Origin: an uncultured SAR116 cluster alpha proteobacterium
Lineage (GTDB): Bacteria; Pseudomonadota; Alphaproteobacteria; Puniceispirillales; Marisalimonadaceae
Direction: 5' to 3'
NCBI GenBank assembly: GCA_902623995.1
Contig: CACNWE010000010.1
Coordinates: forward strand, 1-64,000
DNA length: 64,000 nucleotides
The notes under the pieces were generated by a model. It saw only the letters and a program-made list of their open reading frames with translations, made no database searches and had not been told where the DNA came from. Positions within the stretch are counted from its first letter, which is position 1. Each line of letters starts with the position of its first letter. The position numbers were made by a program, and so were the translations under genes. Positions 7,583 to 16,339 of this stretch are shown piece by piece.

Positions 7583-9574
7583 ATGCTTAATATCACTAAT
7601 ATAACTGCGCCTCAAATTATTCAAAGCAACATTTCAAATCAGATAAAACAAATTACTGAAAGTACTGAAAGATTATCTTCTGGAAAAAGAATTAATAATG
7701 CATCTGATAGTCCAGGTTCTATTGGTCCAATTTCTAGGCTTAATTCTCAAATTTTGTCAATTGGTCAAGCTATATCAAACGGAGCTGAAGGAAAATTATT
7801 AGCACAAACAGCTGATAATGGACTAAATGAAATTAGTAATTTATTAGCAAGAATTAGAGAGTTGACCGTTCAAGGAAGTAATTCAACTTTGACAACTGCT
7901 GATAGAAATGTACTTCAAGTAGAGATTGACAGTTACATTACAGAGATTGACTCAATTACTAATTTGGTAAAATTTAACACAATTAAACTCTTGGATGGGT
8001 CAACAGATAAAGTTAGTTTTTTAGTAGGTGAAACAAAAGACGATAATATTATAATTGATTTAATTAAATCTAACAGCACAGCTTTAGGATTATCAGGATC
8101 TTCAGGAGTTAAAGAATTTACAAGTGGACGAGTAACAAGCTTTAATTACAGTTCAAACTTAGCTACAAGCGACATTAAAATAAATGGTCAAAACGCACTA
8201 GCTAGTACTTTGACGTCCAATTTAACTGCAGGAAACAATACAGCAGCTGCATTAGTTACTGCAATTAATGCTAATTCAAATACACATGGAGCAACTGCGT
8301 CAGGTTTTAATAAATTAACTTCAGCAGCAAAAAGCTCTTTATCTATGAGTAATACATTTACTATAAATAGTGATGTAATTGCAGTTCAAACAAGTTTAGA
8401 AAACTTAACTGCTGAAATCAATCAAGAGGCTTCTGGGATAATTGCAACATTAAATTCAGATAACACAATAACTTTATCAAATGATACAGGTAATGACATT
8501 GTTATAGGAGGAAATGCACCGACGGATGCTGGTTTTACAGCTGGCACATATTTAGGATATATAAAACTTGCTAATATTGATGGTACATTTGTCAAAATTG
8601 AAGCAATGACTAAAGAGAATGGATACGCTTCCAATAGCGGAAATATTGATGATTTAGCTAGATTTGGATTTAACGAAGTCGACTCAAGCACTGTAATCAG
8701 GTCAGACTTAGTTTCAACAAATGCTCTTACAGCGTCTCATGATATTAAAATTAATGATGTAGAAATTGGCGCATCTGACAGTGCTTCTGCAGCAGCAAAA
8801 GCAATAGCTATAAACGCTGTATCTTCATCTACAAATATTACTGCTTCAGGTAGTAATATAGTTACACTTGATTTAAATTTTTCAGAGGCTTCATCTGCAG
8901 CTTCAAATATTAGTATAAATGGAAATGCTATTAATTTTTCTAGTGTATCAAATGCCTCAGAAACTATAACAGCTATTAATAATGCATCAATTGGCGATAT
9001 TATAGCTTCTGCAAATTCAAGTGGTGAAGTGCAATTGAGTAGTGCTAGTGGAGCTGATATTGTCTTAGCACATGCAGGGACACCAGGAGTTTTTTTTGAT
9101 GGACACACAGATGCAACAGGTGCAACTGTTGCAGTAGGTAGCTCAGTCACTTTTAAAGGTCAAATTTTGTTAACTCATAGTGAAGGAGATGTTGTGAAAA
9201 TATCTGGAGATGATGTCGGAGAATTAGGTTTTCAAGCTCAGGCATCAAGTAGTGCATCTACACCAGGCTCTATAATTTCAGTATCTTCAACATCTAACTC
9301 TTCATCTGCACTTACTAAAATTGACACAGCAATAGACACAATTGCTAATACCAGAGCTAAATTTGGAGTTAGTGAAAATAACATTGATCATAGGTTAAAT
9401 TATTTGTTAAACACCAAGACAAATTCAACGTCAAGACTATCTAAGTTAGAAGATGCTGATTTTGCGCTTGAAACAGCAAAACTTACAAAAGCACAGATAA
9501 TGTCAAACGTAGCATCGTCATTATTGGCTCAAGCTAATGCAAATAGTAACATTTTTTTAAAATTAATTAATTAG
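7583..9574 (+). CDS. fliC: Flagellin 3 (663 aa), paralogue of flagellin 1
   Basis: Filament subunit. N-terminal D0/D1 covers residues 1-170, but the usual DDAAG(L/T)AI segment after LSSGKRIN is replaced by NNASDSPGSIGPISRL, so the helix turn that is nearly invariant in flagellins is altered. The C-terminus (LEDADFALETAKLTKAQIM ... LAQANANSN) is intact. The surface domain from TALGL to about residue 430 runs parallel to flagellin 1 (FTSGRV, DIKINGQNALA, the pair ITLSNDTGNDIV and ITLSNDNGDDIV, YIKLANIDGT, GFNEV). It then skips the roughly 330-residue block present there. GGAGGA lies 7-8 bases before the ATG. The stop shares bases with the stop of the convergent fleQ. Confidence 0.92.
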   Translation: MLNITNITAPQIIQSNISNQIKQITESTERLSSGKRINNASDSPGSIGPISRLNSQILSIGQAISNGAEGKLLAQTADNGLNEISNLLARIRELTVQGSNSTLTTADRNVLQVEIDSYITEIDSITNLVKFNTIKLLDGSTDKVSFLVGETKDDNIIIDLIKSNSTALGLSGSSGVKEFTSGRVTSFNYSSNLATSDIKINGQNALASTLTSNLTAGNNTAAALVTAINANSNTHGATASGFNKLTSAAKSSLSMSNTFTINSDVIAVQTSLENLTAEINQEASGIIATLNSDNTITLSNDTGNDIVIGGNAPTDAGFTAGTYLGYIKLANIDGTFVKIEAMTKENGYASNSGNIDDLARFGFNEVDSSTVIRSDLVSTNALTASHDIKINDVEIGASDSASAAAKAIAINAVSSSTNITASGSNIVTLDLNFSEASSAASNISINGNAINFSSVSNASETITAINNASIGDIIASANSSGEVQLSSASGADIVLAHAGTPGVFFDGHTDATGATVAVGSSVTFKGQILLTHSEGDVVKISGDDVGELGFQAQASSSASTPGSIISVSSTSNSSSALTKIDTAIDTIANTRAKFGVSENNIDHRLNYLLNTKTNSTSRLSKLEDADFALETAKLTKAQIMSNVASSLLAQANANSNIFLKLIN

Positions 9575-10716
9575 TCAATAGGTGCTTTTGGAGTATTAAT
9601 AGAGAATTTCTTCATTTTTTCAATTAAGGTAGTTCTTCGAAGTTTTAGTTTATCTGCTGCAAGTGCTACCTTATTATTAGTTTTTTCGAGCGCCTCTTCT
9701 ATTAAAACAATTTCAACATCTTGTAGGTGTCTTCTTAAATCTATTTCATCATAAAAAGAAAACCAGTTTTTATAATTTTTTGGGTGTGGTAAGTAATCCT
9801 CTAGATTGTTGGTATGTTCGTTTTCTTCAATGTTAGTTATTCCACTTAAATTAGATGTCATTTCCCATAAAGCTTCTTGTTCTTCAGCAAATGTTGGTAT
9901 TTTTAATCTTAGTAAATTTTCGTAAACATTAGTGCTAGAAATTTCTTTTCCCGGAAAAATAATACAAGCTCTTTCAATTACATTTTTTAATTCGCGAACA
10001 TTTCCAGGCCAATTATGTTTACAAAGTGCAGTAATTGCGTCTGGTGTAAAAATTGGTTTTTGAGATTTATCTACTTTGAGATTATTTAAAAGTGTTTTTT
10101 GTAAGCTGGGTATATCAGTTCTTCTTTCTGCCAAAGAGGGTACATTTATAGGAAGGACATTAATTCTAAAGAATAAATCTGCTCTGAATTCTCCACTCTC
10201 AACTTTTTTTTCAAGGTCTCTATGCGTAGCACAAATCAATCTTAAATCTATTTTAATGTCTTGTGCACCCCCAACTCTCTGTATTGATCTATTTTCAATA
10301 GCTCTTAAAAGTTTAGCTTGAAGAGGTAAGGGCATGTCCCCAATTTCGTCAAGAAAAAGAGATCCACCACTAGATTGCTCAAATCTTCCTTTTCTTTGTT
10401 TGTCTGCACCTGTAAATGAACCTTTTTCATGTCCAAAAAGTTCTGATTCTAACAACTCGGACGGTATTGCAGCACAATTTACTGTAATGAAAGGTCCTTT
10501 TTTACCCGAACACTTGTGAATAGCTTGAGCAACAATATCTTTACCAGTGCCAGTTTCACCTAAAATTAATGCAGTACTATCTGTTTGAGAAACCATAGCT
10601 ATTAAATTTTTCATTGACTTTGTCTCAGGACTTTCGCCATCAATCATATTATTAAGTATGTCTAATGAAGATCTATTTTGCTCTGGTTTGCTTGTTAATT
10701 TATCGACAACATTCAT
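9571..10716 (-). CDS. fleQ: FleQ-type sigma-54 activator without receiver domain
   Basis: Bacterial enhancer-binding protein that remodels sigma-54 RNA polymerase. Only about 25 residues precede the AAA+ domain, so no REC or FleQ N-terminal domain is present. Walker A is GETGTGKD (53-60). The sigma-54 contact loop reads GSFTGA (99-104) instead of GAFTGA. Walker B is SLFLDEIGD (119-127). The C-terminal helix-turn-helix covers about 335-375, with a FleQ-like RRTTLIEKMKKF. Rhodobacter sphaeroides Fla1 is controlled by a FleQ that works with FleT, and a FleT-like gene lies next door in divergent orientation. A FleQ-box-like palindrome sits 42 bases upstream of this start. It is the likely master activator of the sigma-54 promoters reported here. 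An NtrC-type activator for other targets is less likely. Confidence 0.85.
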   Translation of the reverse strand: MNVVDKLTSKPEQNRSSLDILNNMIDGESPETKSMKNLIAMVSQTDSTALILGETGTGKDIVAQAIHKCSGKKGPFITVNCAAIPSELLESELFGHEKGSFTGADKQRKGRFEQSSGGSLFLDEIGDMPLPLQAKLLRAIENRSIQRVGGAQDIKIDLRLICATHRDLEKKVESGEFRADLFFRINVLPINVPSLAERRTDIPSLQKTLLNNLKVDKSQKPIFTPDAITALCKHNWPGNVRELKNVIERACIIFPGKEISSTNVYENLLRLKIPTFAEEQEALWEMTSNLSGITNIEENEHTNNLEDYLPHPKNYKNWFSFYDEIDLRRHLQDVEIVLIEEALEKTNNKVALAADKLKLRRTTLIEKMKKFSINTPKAPID

Positions 10717-10757
10717 AAAAATAAACCGTCAAATAATTGAAGAATTTTATGTAATTT

Positions 10758-10773
10758 TGTCATAATAATGACA
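10758..10773. promoter_or_regulatory. FleQ-box-like palindrome between fleQ and fleT
   Basis: TGTCATAATAATGACA is an inverted repeat with six-base arms and a four-base centre. Its GTCA-N6-TGAC core (10759-10772) has the half-sites and spacing of the Pseudomonas FleQ box (GTCaNTAAAtTGAC). It is 42 bases upstream of the fleQ start and 87 bases upstream of the fleT -24 element, a normal enhancer distance. It could serve activation of fleT and autoregulation of fleQ. I found no second copy near the other sigma-54 promoters. Confidence 0.55.
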
Positions 10774-10857
10774 TTTTAACTAATAAATCAATATTATAAG
10801 TTAAAAAAATAATTTTATTTTAATTAAATGTTATTAACAAACCCTTTAAACTATACT

Positions 10858-10876
10858 TTGGCAAGCTTCTTGCTTT
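10858..10876 (+). promoter_or_regulatory. Sigma-54 promoter of the fleT-fliEFGHIJ operon
   Basis: TTGGCAAGCTTCTTGCTTT has GG at 10860-10861 and GC at 10872-10873, ten bases apart, with TGGCA and TTGCT boxes close to consensus. The expected transcript start is near 10885, before the AGGAG ribosome binding site (10896-10900) of fleT. Confidence 0.88.
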
Positions 10877-10906
10877 TAAGATTTCTAATAATTTTAGGAG
10901 TATTTT

Positions 10907-12103
10907 ATGAGCCAAGTTATTGTAGTTAATAATAGTTTAAAGATAGCTAATAATTTATGTGATATTTTAGAACAAAGAGATATTACTGTTATAAAAGCTG
11001 GAGTGGGTAGTACTAAACCAGATTTTTTTGGAATTGATCTTGTTGGTTATCAAGCAGATACAATTGTTTGCTCAGATATTTTTGAGAAAGAAATTGGTGG
11101 CTCATCAAAATTGGTTTCAATTGCAAGACAAGCTAAATTAACAAAGATCATTGTTATTTCAGACAATAGTAATTGCAAAGGTATAGAAATAAAAGATGAA
11201 CTAGGCGGAGCTGTAAAAAGAATTAATGTTGCAGATTATACAGATCAATATTCTTTAGAGCTAATTTTTAATACTTGTTGTCCAAATATATCTTTTTCAG
11301 CAGGTGATTCAAATACATATGAATTATTATCATTAGCTAGAAGAGTGGCAAGTACAGATGTAACTGTTTTCATAAACGGTCCAACAGGCTCAGGTAAAGA
11401 GGTTTTAGCAAATTATCTTCATGAAAATTCTATTAGAAAAGATGAACCATTTGTTGCTGTTAATTGTGCAGCAATTCCAGAAAACATGTTAGAGGCTATT
11501 CTTTTTGGTCATGAAAAGGGTGCTTTCACTGGTGCATCAAATGCAAACAAAGGTATCTTCCGAGCTGCAGATAAAGGAACATTACTTTTAGATGAAATTT
11601 CAGAAATGCCTCTATCTTTACAGGCAAAATTACTTAGAGTATTACAAGAAAGAAAAGTTACACCTGTTGGTGGGCAAAGGGATATAGATGTAAATGTAAG
11701 AGTTTTGGCAACATCTAATAGAGATATGGCCTATGAGGTAAATCAGTCAAGATTTAGAGAGGACTTATATTATAGGCTCAATGTTTTTCCACTACAAACG
11801 CGAAATTTATCATCAAGAAAAGATGATATATTACCAATTGCAATAAAAATTTTAGATAAACATAATCAAGAAGGTAAATCATCGCCTTATTTAACAAATG
11901 AAGCAAGAGAATTATTATTAAGTCATAATTGGCCAGGTAATGTAAGAGAATTGGAAAATACTCTTCAAAGAGCTCTTGTATTAAGTAATGAAAATATCAT
12001 TGACGAAAAATCAATAATGATAGACAGATCATTGTCAAAAATTAATGAAAATTCATCAGTTGACTCGTTTGCAGATCAACTGGCATTTGCAAAAGTAACA
12101 TAA
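10907..12103 (+). CDS. fleT: FleT-like sigma-54 activator lacking the DNA-binding domain
   Basis: The first 125 residues form a receiver-like alpha/beta domain (MSQVIVVNNS ...) in which I cannot identify the acidic pocket and phosphoacceptor Asp of true response regulators. The AAA+ domain follows, with Walker A GPTGSGKE (158-165), sigma-54 loop GAFTGA (205-210), Walker B GTLLLDEISEMP and the R-finger region RFREDLYYRLNVF. The protein ends about 40 residues after the AAA+ lid with no Fis-type helix-turn-helix. FleT of Rhodobacter sphaeroides likewise lacks the DNA-binding domain, acts together with FleQ, and lies directly upstream of fliE, as here. It is first in an operon with fliEFGHIJ and has its own sigma-54 promoter. 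Mixed FleQ-FleT assemblies are an inference. Confidence 0.85.
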   Translation: MSQVIVVNNSLKIANNLCDILEQRDITVIKAGVGSTKPDFFGIDLVGYQADTIVCSDIFEKEIGGSSKLVSIARQAKLTKIIVISDNSNCKGIEIKDELGGAVKRINVADYTDQYSLELIFNTCCPNISFSAGDSNTYELLSLARRVASTDVTVFINGPTGSGKEVLANYLHENSIRKDEPFVAVNCAAIPENMLEAILFGHEKGAFTGASNANKGIFRAADKGTLLLDEISEMPLSLQAKLLRVLQERKVTPVGGQRDIDVNVRVLATSNRDMAYEVNQSRFREDLYYRLNVFPLQTRNLSSRKDDILPIAIKILDKHNQEGKSSPYLTNEARELLLSHNWPGNVRELENTLQRALVLSNENIIDEKSIMIDRSLSKINENSSVDSFADQLAFAKVT

Positions 12104-12117
12104 AAGGATAATAAATT

Positions 12118-12429
12118 ATGAAGATTGCAGATCAAAATATAAGTACAGGAATTCTAAGGCAAAATATTTTAGAAAAAGCTAGTGAAGCTTTTGAAGGTAA
12201 TTACAAAGTTGAAGATTTTTCTAAAAAAATGAAAGATGCTATTAATTCTGTAGCTGAAAGTCAGAATAAAGCTTCACAAATTACTAAAGACTATGAACTT
12301 GGAAAAGAAACTGATCTTACAAAGGTTATTATGCAACAACAAATTTCAAATATTGCATTTCAAATGACGTTAAATGTAAGGAATAAAGTTTTGAGTTCTT
12401 ACAAAGATATCATGAATATGCCCGTTTAA
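12118..12429 (+). CDS. fliE: Flagellar hook-basal body protein FliE
   Basis: Periplasmic adaptor between the MS ring/export gate and the rod. It has 103 residues, the family size. The C-terminal signature is clear: tandem amphipathic helices with Ala, Glu and Asp, then VIMQQQISNIAFQMTLNVRNKVLSSYKDIMNMPV (canonical pattern: A..KAs..fq....VRnKvv.aY.eimrM.v). It follows fleT by 14 bases with an AAGGA ribosome binding site and precedes fliF, the standard fliE-fliF order. Confidence 0.93.
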   Translation: MKIADQNISTGILRQNILEKASEAFEGNYKVEDFSKKMKDAINSVAESQNKASQITKDYELGKETDLTKVIMQQQISNIAFQMTLNVRNKVLSSYKDIMNMPV

Positions 12430-12452
12430 TGCAAAGTTAATAGGAAAAGATT

Positions 12453-14165
12453 ATGGCAGATGTAACAACAGGAAATGATTTAGCAGGTGTGAACCAAAAC
12501 ACTGGTATTATTAGTAGGATTTCAACATCAATTTCAAATGTTAGGAAAATGACATCTGATCCAGCAGTACAAAAATCAGTTCCTTTGATATTTGGTGTAA
12601 TCGTTGCTTTTGTAGGACTTATAGTCTTTTTTACTATGCAAAAATCAGATATGACAACACTTTTTGCTTCACTTCCAGAAAGTGAAAAAGCCTTGGTTGT
12701 TCAAACATTGAAGCAAAATGGCGTTAACGCATCACTAAATCCATCTACTGGAGAAGTTGTAGTGCCAGTTAAAGATTATCATGAATCTAGAATGTTACTT
12801 GCTGGTGAAGGTCTGCCATCTTCCGTTCCTGACGGTTATGATAGCTTAGGTGACATGCCAATGGGAACAAGTAGGTCTGTAGAGGCTATTAAAATAAAAC
12901 AATCTCTAGAAGCAGAATTATCAAGGTCAATTAATCATATATCTGGAGTTAATTCTGCAAGAGTCCATTTAGCTATTCCAGAAAAAACAGTGTTTGCAAG
13001 AGAAATTGCCCTTCCTTCAGCATCTGTGTTTGTTAAATTAGCTAATGGAAGGTCTTTAGGAAGGCAACAAGTCCAATCAATAGTTCATCTTGTTGCATCC
13101 TCAGTACCAAATTTACCATCAGAAAACATAACTGTGGTTGATCAATTTGGTGAACTTTTGTCAAAACCATCTAATGATCTGTCTGCATCAATTTCCAGTG
13201 AACAAATGTCACAGACCATGAGACTAGGTGAAATATATAAATCTAGAATTATTTCATTGTTAACACCAATTGTTGGTGCAGGTAATTTAAAAGCTGAAAT
13301 AAATGTTGATATGAATTTTACTCAAAGAGAAATTACCGAAGAATCAGTTGATCCCAAAGGTAATGCGTTAAGAAGTGAACAAAGCTCATTAGATGAGAGT
13401 GCAAATCCTGAGGCTAGAGGTATCCCAGGAGCATTGTCAAATGCGCCTCCATTAGCTCCTGATTTAAATACACAAGTTCCAGAAGGTAAAGACGCTGGTG
13501 GCACTCTTAAACAGAGAAGTCAAACATCTGTCAAAAATTATGAGGTCAGTAGAAAAGTTGAAACTACTAAAGCCCAATATGGTGAAATAAAAAAAATTAA
13601 AGCTGCAGTAATTATCCGTGAAAAGAAAACTGTTACTCCTGAAGGTGTTGTAACATTTGAAAAATTTAGCGATGAAAAATTATTGGAGATAAAATCTCTT
13701 GTTCAAGAAGCTCTTGGCTTCGATGAAGTAAGAGGAGATAGTGTCACAGTAACAAGTAGTCCTTTCGTGGATATTTTAGAGGCAGAAGTAGCTCCTTGGT
13801 ATGAAAATGAATCTATAAAGGAACTTGCTCAACAATTTGCAACAGTATTAATATTGGCAATTGTTATATTTGGAGCATTACATCCTCTGTTAAAAAGAGT
13901 TCTTGTTCCAGCTGGATTTACATCAGCGCCTGGTGCAATGGCTTCTGACGAAATTGAAGATGCAGACGATAAAATTGAAGTTCAAGAAGGAGAATCTCTT
14001 GAAGATATAAAAGCAAAGTTGAAACCTAAGAAGGCCGCCATATCTGCTGAGATGTTGGACACTGCTAATACTTATGATGATAAAGTTGCCGTAATTCGAA
14101 TGATAGTTGGAGATGAGGCGGGTAGAGTTTCCAGCGTCTTTAAAAATATGATGGAAAAAGAATAA
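12453..14165 (+). CDS. fliF: Flagellar MS-ring protein FliF
   Basis: Inner-membrane ring on which the basal body and C ring assemble. The 570 residues match the family length. Features: transmembrane helix about 45-63 (VPLIFGVIVAFVGLIVFF), ring-building motifs (LFASLPESEKALVVQTLKQNG; ARVHLAIPEKTVFAR around 170), a low-complexity Pro/Ser loop about 310-365, a second transmembrane helix about 458-475, and an acidic tail that binds FliG. TAGGAAAAG lies just before the ATG. It sits in the fleT-fliEFGHIJ run. Confidence 0.97.
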   Translation: MADVTTGNDLAGVNQNTGIISRISTSISNVRKMTSDPAVQKSVPLIFGVIVAFVGLIVFFTMQKSDMTTLFASLPESEKALVVQTLKQNGVNASLNPSTGEVVVPVKDYHESRMLLAGEGLPSSVPDGYDSLGDMPMGTSRSVEAIKIKQSLEAELSRSINHISGVNSARVHLAIPEKTVFAREIALPSASVFVKLANGRSLGRQQVQSIVHLVASSVPNLPSENITVVDQFGELLSKPSNDLSASISSEQMSQTMRLGEIYKSRIISLLTPIVGAGNLKAEINVDMNFTQREITEESVDPKGNALRSEQSSLDESANPEARGIPGALSNAPPLAPDLNTQVPEGKDAGGTLKQRSQTSVKNYEVSRKVETTKAQYGEIKKIKAAVIIREKKTVTPEGVVTFEKFSDEKLLEIKSLVQEALGFDEVRGDSVTVTSSPFVDILEAEVAPWYENESIKELAQQFATVLILAIVIFGALHPLLKRVLVPAGFTSAPGAMASDEIEDADDKIEVQEGESLEDIKAKLKPKKAAISAEMLDTANTYDDKVAVIRMIVGDEAGRVSSVFKNMMEKE

Positions 14166-14186
14166 AGTTGGGAGTATGGTAATAAA

Positions 14187-15224
14187 ATGGCAGAAGCAGT
14201 AAAAAAACCAAATGCAGATGAGGTTTACCAAGGTTTAACAGGTACGCAAAAATGTGCGATTTTAATGATGTTAATTGGTGAAGATGAAGCTGCAGAAATA
14301 ATGGGTAATCTTTCTCCTAAGGAAGTTCAAGTGCTTGGCTCAGCTATGTATTCTGTTCAAGGTTTAGGACAAGATACAGTTAACTTAGTTTTAGATGAGT
14401 TTTTAGCAATTATTAAAGCACAAACAAGTCTAGGTATATCTGGTGGTGGCTATATTCAAAACGTTCTAACAAAATCATTAGGTGAAGACAAAGCTCAAAC
14501 TGTTTTGGGAAAAATAACTCCATCAGACAGTAACAAAGCAATCGAAATACTTGATTGGCTTGATGCTAGATCAATCGCTGACTTAATAATTGACGAACAC
14601 CCGCAAATCATAGCGCTAATTATTTCTTATTTAGAGCCCTCTACTGCGTCTGATGTCTTGACATTTATGCCTGAAAAAAGTCAATCAGATATAATTAAAA
14701 GGATAGCAACATTAGAAACAGTCCAGCCTGAAGCATTAAAAGAGTTAGATAGAGTAATGCAAAAAGTTTTTTCCTCTAATGCAAGTTTAAGAGCAAGTAA
14801 AGTAGGTGGTGTCCCTGCTGCTGCTAAAATTATGAACTTTTTAAGCCAAGATGGTGAAGCAAAAATAATGAAAGAGATTTTAAAAGATGATAAGCAGTTA
14901 ATGCAAGATATCCAAGACAGTATGTTTGTCTTCGAAACATTATTATTGTCTGATGATAAATCGCTTCAGACACTTCTACGTGCTGTAGAAGATGATTTAA
15001 TTATACTAGCACTTAAAGGTGCAGATGAAGAACTGAAAACAAAGTTATTTGGATGTATGTCACAACGTGCGGCGGCCAATATACAAGATGAAATGGAAGC
15101 ACTTGGCCCTGTCAGATTAACAGAAGTTCAAGAGGCGCAAAAACAAATAATTGCTGTCGCAAGAAGAATGTCTGATGAAGGATCAATTGTATTGGCAGGT
15201 CGTGGCGGCGATGATTATGTATAA
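14187..15224 (+). CDS. fliG: Flagellar motor switch protein FliG
   Basis: C-ring protein that couples FliF to FliM and receives torque from the stator. Its 345 residues fit the family. Visible: the N-terminal FliF-binding domain (LTGTQKCAILMMLIGEDEAAEIM), the middle ARM domain with its EHPQ motif (IDEHPQIIALIISYLEP, about 130-147), and the C-terminal torque domain (MFVFETLLLSDDKSLQTLLR ... KGADEELKTKLFGCMSQRAA) with the alternating charged residues that face the stator. The ribosome binding site is GGGAG at about 14169. It is fourth in the operon. Confidence 0.97.
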   Translation: MAEAVKKPNADEVYQGLTGTQKCAILMMLIGEDEAAEIMGNLSPKEVQVLGSAMYSVQGLGQDTVNLVLDEFLAIIKAQTSLGISGGGYIQNVLTKSLGEDKAQTVLGKITPSDSNKAIEILDWLDARSIADLIIDEHPQIIALIISYLEPSTASDVLTFMPEKSQSDIIKRIATLETVQPEALKELDRVMQKVFSSNASLRASKVGGVPAAAKIMNFLSQDGEAKIMKEILKDDKQLMQDIQDSMFVFETLLLSDDKSLQTLLRAVEDDLIILALKGADEELKTKLFGCMSQRAAANIQDEMEALGPVRLTEVQEAQKQIIAVARRMSDEGSIVLAGRGGDDYV

Positions 15225-15238
15225 TTTATTCTAGTAAA

Positions 15239-16321
15239 ATGACTTCAGCTATGAAACAAGAACAGGAAAATCACGATACTCATAACATTGTGCCCTTAGG
15301 TAGTGATGAAATTAAATCTATTTTAAAATCTCAATCTGAGACTGTTTTTAAAGATAAAAATATTTCAACTAACTCTAATTTTGTAAAAAAATCATTAATT
15401 GATATTGCCCTTGATTTTGAAGCAAAACAAAATATTACAGAAAATAAAGTAATCAATGACACATCAGAAAATGATAAAAAATTAAATGAAGAAAATAAAG
15501 TAATTAATGACACATCAGAAAATGATAAAAAATTAAATGAAGAAAATGATGTTATCAGTGACCAACAAAAAACTGAGGAGTTAATACCAGATGAAAATAA
15601 TGATAGCGATAATAAAATAGATATGCCAGTTGAGGTAGAGCAATCTAACAACAAAGTAGATATTAACAGCATTGGTGATGGAAACTTAGATGAAATTGAA
15701 AAAGACGTTCAATCAGAAAAATTGATACAAGATGGAAGTTTTACAGATATCGAAAGTGATAATCCAAAACAACAAGATGAAAACATAGCTGATAAAAAGT
15801 CTGATGAAACTGTCAAAGCAGATGATGAAACGCAACAAGCTTTAGATTCTGTTAGAGATGCTGTTTCCCAATCAATGAATAAAAATGATGACGAAACCAT
15901 AAAAAATTCAGAAGAAATTAAAAAACTTAATGACAGTGTGTCTGACAAATTTAATAAAGATTTGGAAGATTTTAAAAATATTTTATCATCGTTACCATCC
16001 TTAGCGGAGGAAGCAATCTATGAAGTCTTCCAAAATAAAATTCTTGAAATTTCATACGAACTTGCAGGCTACCAAATAGATAAAATGCCAGAAAAATATG
16101 AAAAGAAAATTAAGTCATTTATAAAAAATATAAATTGCTATCAAGATAAAATCACAATTGAGGTTAATGATAAAGATTTTGAAGCACTTTCCAAAATAAA
16201 AAAATTTAACATAAATGAAGATAAGAAAATTTTTATTTCGAATAAAGAACTTTCAAGAGGTGATATAATCTTAAATTGTGACGGAATGCGTTATTCAGAA
16301 AAAAGCAATTATTGTACTTAA
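15239..16321 (+). CDS. fliH: FliH-like export ATPase regulator with expanded N-terminus
   Basis: Negative regulator and peripheral stalk of the flagellar export ATPase FliI. The last 140 residues look like FliH (LPSLAEEAIYEVFQNKILEISYELAG; ITIEVNDKDFEAL; ELSRGDIILNCDGMRYSEK, matching the dLxxGgcxIexxxGxID pattern). Residues about 60-240 are an acidic, Asn/Asp/Glu/Lys-rich region without hydrophobic structure. It contains an exact 17-residue tandem duplication (DNA period 51). At 360 residues it is far longer than typical FliH (about 230-250). Placement between fliG and fliI supports the call. The ribosome binding site is weak, and an ATG at 15251 is an alternative start. Confidence 0.8.
   Translation: MTSAMKQEQENHDTHNIVPLGSDEIKSILKSQSETVFKDKNISTNSNFVKKSLIDIALDFEAKQNITENKVINDTSENDKKLNEENKVINDTSENDKKLNEENDVISDQQKTEELIPDENNDSDNKIDMPVEVEQSNNKVDINSIGDGNLDEIEKDVQSEKLIQDGSFTDIESDNPKQQDENIADKKSDETVKADDETQQALDSVRDAVSQSMNKNDDETIKNSEEIKKLNDSVSDKFNKDLEDFKNILSSLPSLAEEAIYEVFQNKILEISYELAGYQIDKMPEKYEKKIKSFIKNINCYQDKITIEVNDKDFEALSKIKKFNINEDKKIFISNKELSRGDIILNCDGMRYSEKSNYCT
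15440..15541 (+). repeat. 51-bp tandem duplication inside fliH
   Basis: Two head-to-tail copies of a 51-base unit (15440-15490 and 15491-15541) differ at one visible base (C versus T, silent). Each encodes the same 17 residues, including VINDTSENDKKLNEE, so the reading frame is kept. A third copy starts and decays after about nine bases. The near identity points to a recent slippage or recombination event in a disordered region. Confidence 0.95.
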
Positions 16322-16339
16322 AAATATTGGAAGTAATTT

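Noticed and set aside
15440-15541. Tandem 51-bp units in fliH as a CRISPR or regulatory array
   Set aside because: There are only two copies, without spacers and in frame with the protein.
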